Origin: Acidimicrobiia bacterium
Lineage (GTDB): Bacteria; Actinomycetota; Acidimicrobiia; Acidimicrobiales; AC-14
Direction of reading: 5' to 3'
Assembly: GCA_019243595.1 (NCBI GenBank)
Contig: JAFAUA010000388.1
Location: forward strand, 1 to 5,163
DNA: 5,163 nucleotides
Shown: piece after piece, positions 1 to 4,153 of the stretch
Layout: each line of letters opens with the position of its first letter
Numbering within the stretch: position 1 is the stretch's first letter
Notes under the pieces: model-generated
The model's database searches: none
Seen by the model: the letters and a program-made list of their open reading frames with translations, nothing else
What the model was told of the DNA's origin: nothing
Made by a program: the position numbers and the translations under genes

Positions 1-224
1 CGGAACACCCGCGTCCCCGTAGCCCACGACGAGGTGGTCGCCGTCCATGACAACGAGGCTGTGGGGGTGCCGGTGGCCGTGAGAGAGGTGGGGGCCGCAA
101 GCAAGGCGCTCGACAGCGTGGTCGAAGCCGAGGTGCTGCCCGTGAACAGCGCCCATGACGTGCCCACGCCCAGCGCAGCCGCCGTGGTAAGTACGGCCAC
201 TGCGAGCGCGATCCGACGGGTCAT
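1..224 (-). CDS. Exported surface protein with SipW-substrate-like leader, N-terminal part only
   Basis: Only the first 74 codons lie in the window; the gene runs off the left edge. The ATG at 224 follows the stop codon of the signal peptidase gene after just 4 nt (TGA-TCCG-ATG), so the two are probably translationally coupled. The protein starts MTRRIALAVAVLTTAAALG, a basic N-terminus followed by a hydrophobic stretch, then GTSWALFTGSTSAS at about residues 21-34. That last block matches the A-x-F-T-x-(S/T)-x-S-A-S pattern of leaders associated with SipW-type peptidases, and it parallels TFATFTSSTSAS in the TasA-like protein of the same operon. From about residue 44 the sequence AAPTSLTATG...ASLSWTATTS is Thr/Ser-rich and looks like the first strands of a fibronectin type III or similar Ig-like domain. 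It is probably a secreted or wall-associated protein cleaved by the neighbouring peptidase. The full length and C-terminal anchor cannot be seen. Confidence 0.82.
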   Translation of the reverse strand, partial: MTRRIALAVAVLTTAAALGVGTSWALFTGSTSASTTLSSALLAAPTSLTATGTPTASLSWTATTSSWATGTRVF

Positions 225-228
225 CGGA

Positions 229-777
229 TCAGGTGTGGGGCAGTTCCCGCCCGGGCCGACGGTCCGAAGCCGGCCGGGGGCGCCAGATGGCGCCGATCCA
301 CACAGCGGCGAGCAGGAGCGGGACACCCAGGGTCGTGATCCGATGCAGCAGCGGGCTGCGAAGGGCGCGGATGGTCCAGCCCAGACCGGGAACGGCAAAG
401 CGCATCCTCCACGCCACCTCGCCGTGGAGCGTGGCGACCCAGGGGTCGGGCGCGCGGTTGGCGTCGCCTTTGGTCACCACGACCGGCGACGCGCCCCGGC
501 TGCGAATCTCGACGATGCGGTGGGTGACGACCCGGTGGTCGCCGACCGGGATGTGATAGCTGATGACGTCGCCCACGCGGACCGTCGACAACGGCATGGG
601 CGTCTCGACGACCACCGAGCCCTGGGGCGCGGTCGGGCGCATGCTGCCGGACAGGACGGTGAGCAGGCGATAGCGGCCGCTCAGCGGGCCCAGGCCGATC
701 AGGACCAGCGCGAGCACCGAGAGCAGGAACGCCACGAGGGCCGCCGTGGTGGCGACCCTCGCGATCGTGTGACGCAT
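229..777 (-). CDS. sipW: SipW-type signal peptidase I (family S26, ER-like branch)
   Basis: Membrane serine protease that removes signal peptides from exported proteins. The 182-residue product has an N-terminal membrane segment (about residues 12-32), then LTVLSGSMRPT with the catalytic Ser45. RVGDVISY follows at about 67-74, and VVTHRIVEI at 83-91 places His86 where archaeal/eukaryotic-type and SipW-type enzymes have histidine instead of the bacterial lysine. VTKGDAN at 101-107 supplies the conserved Asp105. A second hydrophobic segment (about 148-166) ends in a basic tail, which is typical of SipW. Length and motif order fit the family. The ATG at 777 is preceded by GGTAGGTC, a moderate ribosome binding site. 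It sits 25 nt after the TasA-like gene and 4 nt before the next exported-protein gene, the classic arrangement of SipW with its dedicated substrates. Its likely role is processing those two proteins rather than general secretion. The gene symbol is a family-level assignment. Confidence 0.95.
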   Translation of the reverse strand: MRHTIARVATTAALVAFLLSVLALVLIGLGPLSGRYRLLTVLSGSMRPTAPQGSVVVETPMPLSTVRVGDVISYHIPVGDHRVVTHRIVEIRSRGASPVVVTKGDANRAPDPWVATLHGEVAWRMRFAVPGLGWTIRALRSPLLHRITTLGVPLLLAAVWIGAIWRPRPASDRRPGRELPHT

Positions 778-802
778 ATGGATGACCTACCGGTGAATGG
801 AG

Positions 803-1420
803 TTACTGGCTCGTCGCGTTGCGCTGGGTACCGGCGAAGGTGTACTGGATCGTGGAGGACTGGTTCTGCAACGTGTTGGGAGCGCCGGCCGGCAGCGTGA
901 GCGTGACGCGCAGGTGGTCAGTGTTGCCATGGGTGGTCGACGTCAGGTTCGACATGGCGATGCTTGCCCCGATCACCGCACGGGAGGCGACGACCGATGA
1001 GGTCGTGCCGCCGCATGTGTAGGTGTAGGGGGGACCCGATTCGGTCCAGGCCACCGAGCACCGGTCGATCACCATCTGCAGCCCGTTGGTGGTATCGGTG
1101 TCCAGCAGCGATGACGTGGTCGCTGTCGTGGTCAGGGCGACCGAGGCGAGGTCGATCGAGCCCGAGTCGATGAGGTCGACCGAGCGCTGGATGGTGTCGC
1201 CCGCCGCGATGTTCGAGGCTGCGACGGTCAGCCGGTTGGTCTGGGCGCCTGTCGCACCCAGAGCGATGGTGACCGTGCCGCTGGCGACGTTCTGCGAAGC
1301 GCTGGTCGAGGACGTGAAGGTGGCAAACGTGCCGAGGCCGGCCATCGCCCCTGCGAGTCCGAGTGCCGCTGCCGAGAGGAGCACCTTCTGGGTGGTGCTG
1401 AACCGCGGCGTGTCGTTCAT
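803..1420 (-). CDS. TasA/camelysin-like secreted protein, probable SipW substrate
   Basis: The product has 205 residues. The frame stays open upstream to about 2092, but the ATG at 1420 is chosen because it has a strong ribosome binding site (AGGGGAAG at 1433-1426) and begins a proper leader. The N-terminus MNDTPRFSTTQKVLLSAAAL continues into an Ala/Gly-rich hydrophobic core and then GTFATFTSSTSAS (residues 30-42), the signature of SipW-cognate leaders in TasA, camelysin and their actinobacterial relatives. The mature part is Thr/Ser/Ala-rich and predicted to be all beta, with the GTVTIAL block (48-54), LTVAASNIAAGDTIQRSVDL (64-83), and a C-terminal IQYTFAGTQRN strand (191-201) characteristic of this group. 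Cys121 and Cys136 could form a disulfide. In Bacillus, TasA forms biofilm fibres and camelysin is a surface metalloprotease. Neither activity can be assumed here, and no zinc motif is visible. It is the first gene of the export operon, followed directly by its probable processing peptidase. Confidence 0.87.
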   Translation of the reverse strand: MNDTPRFSTTQKVLLSAAALGLAGAMAGLGTFATFTSSTSASQNVASGTVTIALGATGAQTNRLTVAASNIAAGDTIQRSVDLIDSGSIDLASVALTTTATTSSLLDTDTTNGLQMVIDRCSVAWTESGPPYTYTCGGTTSSVVASRAVIGASIAMSNLTSTTHGNTDHLRVTLTLPAGAPNTLQNQSSTIQYTFAGTQRNATSQ

Positions 1421-1537
1421 GGCGACTTCCCCTGTCTCGAGCACCCCCTGGCGCTCTTCTCCACTGAGCCTCGGAGATGGCCGCGCGCAACTTGAGTAGC
1501 GGCAAGGGCTATTTCTGTCATCGCCCAGGGCGCGCGA

Positions 1538-2011
1538 ATGCATCTGAACAGCCTCAACCCGGACACCGGCCGCGCCGACACTCAATGCATGCGTGACGTC
1601 CCGGCGGTACCGGAGGACCTCGAGGAGATGGGAACTGCGGGATCCGACGAACTGTCGGTGGCACTCATGCAGCTGATCGAAGCGCTTCAAGCGAACGCGG
1701 AGCGCACGGACTCGGCAATCACCCGGGCGACAGCAATGGCAGCCAAGGTTGGCCAGCAAGGTCCCGTCGAGGAGGTTTTGGCCGCCGACGGGGCGACTGT
1801 GCTCGAGGCGGTGAACAAGAACCTCAGTGCCCTCGTGCTCGCTGGGGGGCGCCTCCGTCGGGCTCAGGCGCGAGCGCTGCACAACCAAGGGGTGACCATG
1901 GACAGGATCGCCGAGATCTTCGGTGTGTCTCGCCAGCGCATTTCGATGCTCATCCGTGACACCGACATGCAGGGCCCACCATGGGCAACGCGGCGAGCGA
2001 CTCCCTACTAG
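1538..2011 (+). CDS. Small helix-turn-helix DNA-binding protein, candidate regulator
   Basis: A 157-residue frame with the codon bias of the neighbouring genes. Residues 37-70 (SDELSVALMQLIEALQANAE onward) form a long amphipathic helix suited to dimerisation. A second helical region at about 87-115 ends in GGRLRRAQARAL. A helix-turn-helix follows: GVTMDRIAEIFGVSRQRIS at 118-136, with the sigma-region-4/MerR-like pattern D-x-I-A-x-x-F/L-G-V-S-R-Q-x-I/V-S. The tail is short and basic. No sensor or metal site is visible. The start is uncertain: ATG 1538 has a weak AGGG site; ATG 1589 (residue 18) has none; ATG 1628 (residue 31) has GGAGG 11 nt upstream. The helical core begins after all three, so function is not affected. 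The gene diverges from the TasA-like/SipW operon across 117 nt, which makes it a natural candidate to control that operon or itself. That role is inferred from position alone. Confidence 0.78.
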   Translation: MHLNSLNPDTGRADTQCMRDVPAVPEDLEEMGTAGSDELSVALMQLIEALQANAERTDSAITRATAMAAKVGQQGPVEEVLAADGATVLEAVNKNLSALVLAGGRLRRAQARALHNQGVTMDRIAEIFGVSRQRISMLIRDTDMQGPPWATRRATPY

Positions 2012-2028
2012 CTGGGTTGGTCGACGAC

Positions 2029-2043
2029 GCGGGTCCGACCCGC
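2029..2043. repeat. Perfect 7-1-7 palindrome just after the HTH gene
   Basis: GCGGGTC-C-GACCCGC is a perfect inverted repeat with a single central base, beginning 18 nt after the stop codon of the helix-turn-helix gene. A one-base loop does not favour an RNA hairpin, so a protein-binding dyad is at least as likely as a transcription end signal. No T-run follows on either strand. Confidence 0.45.
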
Positions 2044-2113
2044 ACGCGGACAGGTAAAGCGCCTCGAACAGCCGTGAAGGGAATTGAGCCAAGCGCTGTT
2101 CTATTCAGTGCGA

Positions 2114-2149
2114 GCCGCTTCGCGAGCGGGCGCGCTCGCGGGAACGGCC
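2114..2149. terminator. Strong GC hairpin between convergent reading frames, possible bidirectional terminator
   Basis: CGCGAGCG (2121-2128) pairs perfectly with CGCTCGCG (2133-2140) around the 4-nt loop GGCG. Two T:G pairs and flanking GCCG/CGGC segments can lengthen the stem with a small internal mismatch. It lies about 100 nt after the plus-strand helix-turn-helix gene and about 50 nt after the minus-strand cupredoxin remnant, where convergent transcripts would end. There is no U-tract on either side, so it would have to act as the hairpin-only type proposed for GC-rich actinobacteria. Confidence 0.35.
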
Positions 2150-2195
2150 GCGGACCACCGGGGAGGGGCCGGGAGGACGTCGCGGTTGAGCTCGG

Positions 2196-2303
2196 CTACT
2201 TGACCGTCACGACCTGGTACATGCCCGCCTTGAAATGGCCGGGGAGATTGCAGACGAAAACGTAAATCCCGACGGAACTGCCGCTCCGCGCTTCATCATC
2301 AAG
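2196..2303 (-). pseudogene. C-terminal remnant of a cupredoxin (blue copper protein)
   Basis: Reading the minus strand down to the TAG at 2198-2196 gives a 35-codon stretch ending YVFVCNLPGHFKAGMYQVVTVK. This is the classic C-terminal end of plastocyanin-like or sulfocyanin-like cupredoxins: a beta strand, then the Cys-x4-His-x4-Met copper-ligand loop (C-NLPG-H-FKAG-M) and the last strand. Upstream it reads LDDEARSGSSVG, which resembles the L-x-x-G-x-S-G-x-L strand before the loop but is shortened. The frame then meets a TGA (2306-2304). None of the three minus-strand frames further upstream shows the N-terminal strands or the first copper-binding histidine, and no start codon lies in the open part. 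The intact family is usually well over 100 residues and exported. I therefore read it as the tail of a decayed or truncated gene. A frameshifted but recent loss is possible, but I could not find the missing part. Confidence 0.72.
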
Positions 2304-2977
2304 TCAGAGCGCGCCGCCAGAACACCGACGCCGCGGACGCGTCTTCTGTAGTCACCAATCGCCACCGACCGGCGACCCGAGCGATCTGTCGCGCTCGCAG
2401 GAACAAGCGCTGCCCGGATGTCGGCCATCAAGAACGGTCCACTGCCGACGATGTTCGGGGATGGTATTGCCCGGGACCGTCGCCCGGCGTTATGTGGCGC
2501 TCGGCTCGCGTCATGAAACTGCTATTCGGAGACGCTCCGCGCGGCGCTCTCGGAACGAGCCCAGTCGACAACGGCTGCTCGTCCGGGGTCGCCGGGGACG
2601 CGAGTTCATCCAACCGGGCCAGCGCAGCATTGATGGCGTCTTCGGAGAACAGCTCCGTGAGGCCGATTCGACCTTGGCCGGCCGAGAACGACACTGATCC
2701 ACCTCAACTCGAACCCCGCCCCGCCCTCATTGGGACCTGTCACCTGAATAACTGAATAGCGGTGACTGCGCCGTCCTGACACAACGCGGGATGGCGATCA
2801 CCCGCGCACGCGCGTCGGGCGGAATCTCGACCGGCCGGCGAGGAACGAGTTGGCCTCCAAGATCTCCTGTGACTGGCGGTTACACGCCTGACCCGGCGCC
2901 CGGGATCGCGATGACCATCGCGTTCTTCGCCACGCTCGCCCAAGCCGGCCGAGCCCATCGAGAGATGAGGTCTTCGC
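2304..2977. other. Stretch with no convincing gene, probably decayed DNA
   Basis: No frame here has a recognisable domain over its whole length. What it holds: the lost upstream part of the cupredoxin remnant; a doubtful 88-codon minus-strand frame (2694-2428); a short tandem CTGAATAA/CTGAATAG at 2744-2759; and a 6-bp hairpin CGCGAT-GACC-ATCGCG (2907-2922), about 55 nt beyond the end of the EAL gene. That hairpin lacks a U-run and is weak as a terminator. Other open frames are overlapping, Arg/Pro/Ser-rich and of the kind random GC-rich sequence gives. The presence of one clear gene fragment suggests this is a graveyard of former genes rather than a long control region. Confidence 0.5.
2428..2694 (-). 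CDS. Doubtful small hypothetical protein, or gene fragment
   Basis: An 88-codon frame from GTG 2694 with GAGGTGG ending 4 nt upstream, and a TGA just before it. The first half has coding-like third positions and a plausible helix, GLTELFSEDAINAALARLDE (residues 11-30). Blocks of the type ELF-x-x-D-A-x-x-A-L-A-R-L-D-E-L occur in linkers of large actinobacterial regulators, but that comparison is from memory and weak. The second half (Pro/Arg/Ser-rich, from about residue 45) looks non-coding. It may be a short intact gene, an internal piece of a former larger one, or chance. I assign no function. Confidence 0.25.
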   Translation of the reverse strand: MSFSAGQGRIGLTELFSEDAINAALARLDELASPATPDEQPLSTGLVPRAPRGASPNSSFMTRAERHITPGDGPGQYHPRTSSAVDRS

Positions 2978-3919
2978 TTACCGTCGCTGGCGATAACGCT
3001 TAGACACGCCCTGGCGGGTAATCCCCAAGATGTCCGCCAACTCGTCCCAGCTCACGCCTGTCTCCCTAGCCGAGGCCACGGTCGTGTCGAGTTCTCGCTC
3101 CGCCGACCGCACGCTCGCCATAGCAGCCTGTACCCGGGTCCGGGCCCGGACGCGCCGGGCGTTCGCCTCGTCCTCGGTTCCCGCTGGCTCGTAGTTCAGG
3201 GATGGGAGCGGCAGCATCGCCGGAAGACCGACGGCGAAGCCTTGGGCCCGGTGGATCCCAGCACGGATCAGGGCCGCGATCTCCCTCGAGGTCTCAACGC
3301 CCTCGGCGACAATCGTGGCCCCGATGTCGGCGCCGAAGAGCACGAGGGCGGCCGCGAGGGCCCGGCGGGCACTGTCTGAGTCGATGTCGTGGGTGATCGA
3401 CCGGTCCATCTTGATCAGGTCGGGACGCAAGCTGAGGATGTGCTGGAAGGTCGAGTAGCCGGCACCGGCGTCGTCGACTGCCACGCGGATGCCGCTCTTC
3501 CGAAGCACGTCGAGCTGGTGCTGGGCCTTCTCGTAGTCGGGAATGCGGGCGTGCTCGGTGACCTCGATAACCAGCCGCTCTCTGCCGACGTCGTCCACCA
3601 GCAGGTCGCAAAGCCGGTCGTCCAGGATGGTTGAGGCGGACAGGTTGACCGAAACGTCGCCCTCGGGAATGGCTGCGACTTCCCCGAGAGCCCGTTCGAT
3701 GATGGCCAGATCGAGGTCAGCGGCCAACCCCAGACGCTCGGATTGCTGGAACCGCCGCTCCGGCGAGGCGCCGTCGTCGAAGCGGCAGAGTGCTTCAAAC
3801 CCCACGACCGCGCCGGTGTCGAGATAGACGATCGGCTGGTAGGCGAGCGCGAAGGCCCCCTCTCTGATGCACGACTCGATATCGGCGCGCAGCGTCGCCT
3901 GCCGCTCGACCCTGCTCAC
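2978..3919 (-). CDS. EAL-domain c-di-GMP phosphodiesterase with C-terminal helix-turn-helix
   Basis: Predicted cytoplasmic enzyme hydrolysing cyclic di-GMP to pGpG. The EAL domain fills residues 10-240 of 313. Residues matching the catalytic set are present: Glu42 in the EALCRF signature, Asn92 in VNLS, Glu119 (and Glu122) in VIEVTE, Asp149-Asp150, Lys170 in IKMD, Glu206 in AEGVET, and Gln226 in AQGF. The loop-6 motif reads DDAGAGYS instead of DDFGTGYS; both metal-binding aspartates remain, so activity is likely. No GGDEF, PAS or membrane segment is present. After an Arg/Ala-rich helical linker (about 250-282), residues 288-306 read GVSWDELADILGITRQGVS, a clear helix-turn-helix. The product is thus a phosphodiesterase fused to a putative DNA-binding domain. 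Start: GTG 3919 is the only in-frame start after the upstream TGA and has no obvious Shine-Dalgarno site. It lies 10 nt after the small exported-peptide gene, so coupled translation is likely. Confidence 0.94.
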   Translation of the reverse strand: MSRVERQATLRADIESCIREGAFALAYQPIVYLDTGAVVGFEALCRFDDGASPERRFQQSERLGLAADLDLAIIERALGEVAAIPEGDVSVNLSASTILDDRLCDLLVDDVGRERLVIEVTEHARIPDYEKAQHQLDVLRKSGIRVAVDDAGAGYSTFQHILSLRPDLIKMDRSITHDIDSDSARRALAAALVLFGADIGATIVAEGVETSREIAALIRAGIHRAQGFAVGLPAMLPLPSLNYEPAGTEDEANARRVRARTRVQAAMASVRSAERELDTTVASARETGVSWDELADILGITRQGVSKRYRQRR

Positions 3920-3929
3920 GGCGTCGGCG

Positions 3930-4073
3930 TCACGTGCAGACGGTCACCGACTGCGGGCCGGCCTGGACCTGATAGCACTCCCCGGCGTGGGCCTGCGTGG
4001 GGCCGATAAGCGAGCTGAGCACAGCGACCGCGACGACGCCGAGGCTGGCGAGCAAACGACGGGTAGGGAGCAT
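3930..4073 (-). CDS. 47-residue exported peptide with two cysteines
   Basis: ATG 4073 is preceded by AACGAGGAGG with a 6-nt gap to the start, one of the best ribosome binding sites in the window. The product starts MLPTRRLLASLGVVAVAVLS and continues SLIGPTQAHA: a basic start, a hydrophobic core and an A-H-A signal peptidase I site after residue 30. The mature peptide would be only GECYQVQAGPQSVTVCT, 17 residues with Cys33 and Cys46 that could form a disulfide loop. I recognise no family. It is tightly followed by the EAL phosphodiesterase gene (10 nt) and diverges from the sigma-like membrane protein gene. It could be a secreted signal, a ligand for the neighbouring membrane protein, or a leader whose translation drives the EAL gene. 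The signal peptide, strong ribosome binding site and operon position argue that it is a real gene; its function is unknown. Confidence 0.75.
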   Translation of the reverse strand: MLPTRRLLASLGVVAVAVLSSLIGPTQAHAGECYQVQAGPQSVTVCT

Positions 4074-4079
4074 GGAGGA

Positions 4080-4121
4080 CCTCCTCGTTGGGCTGAGTTG
4101 GCCCTCTTACGAACGAGGAGG
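4080..4121. promoter_or_regulatory. 10-bp inverted repeat carrying Shine-Dalgarno sequences in both directions
   Basis: CCTCCTCGTT (4080-4089) and AACGAGGAGG (4112-4121) are perfect reverse complements 22 nt apart. The spacer contains a further small inverted repeat, GGGC-TGAGTTG-GCCC (4090-4104). Read on the minus strand, the second half of the repeat is the ribosome binding site of the exported-peptide gene, and the first half is its exact complement, so a leader RNA that includes both would hide the site in a hairpin. The same holds on the plus strand for the GAGGAGG before the sigma-like gene. It may instead be an operator for a dimeric regulator of both divergent genes. No clear -35/-10 pair was recognised in the 80-nt intergenic region. 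Confidence 0.55.
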
Positions 4122-4153
4122 CCGGTGATTACACGGCGAATCTTCTCTGTGGG

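Noticed and set aside
34..900. Long plus-strand open frame (288 codons) across the signal peptidase region
   Set aside because: It is antisense to the signal peptidase and the exported-protein start, rich in Arg/Asp/His/Gly with no domain, and typical of open frames opposite GC-rich genes.
918..1505. Minus-strand 195-codon frame overlapping the TasA-like gene
   Set aside because: Arg/His/Asp/Gly-rich shadow in another frame of the TasA-like gene, with no recognisable motif.
1421..1537. Possible riboswitch (for example c-di-GMP sensing) upstream of the TasA-like gene
   Set aside because: A short GAGC/GCTC hairpin is present, but no conserved aptamer pattern could be recognised, and the idea was prompted mainly by the EAL gene elsewhere in the window.
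1421..2092. N-terminal extension of the TasA-like frame upstream of 1420
   Set aside because: The extension is antisense to the helix-turn-helix gene, lacks any domain and would bury the signal peptide. The ATG at 1420 has a strong ribosome binding site and starts a proper leader.
1981..2265. Plus-strand 94-codon frame after the helix-turn-helix gene
   Set aside because: Its end is antisense to the cupredoxin copper loop and its middle crosses the GC hairpin. Composition is Arg/Gly/Pro-rich with no domain.
2207..2431. Minus-strand 74-codon frame as the missing upstream part of the cupredoxin
   Set aside because: Translation shows none of the cupredoxin strands or the first copper-ligand histidine, and it is Arg/Ala-rich. 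A frameshift joining it to the remnant is not supported.
2907..2922. Hairpin CGCGAT-GACC-ATCGCG as terminator of the EAL gene
   Set aside because: Only 6 bp, about 55 nt past the stop codon and without a U-run; too weak to annotate as a terminator.
2740..3003. Small frames on both strands between the EAL gene and the decayed stretch
   Set aside because: Low-complexity Arg/Gly/Ser-rich translations, overlapping each other on opposite strands, without ribosome binding sites or domains.
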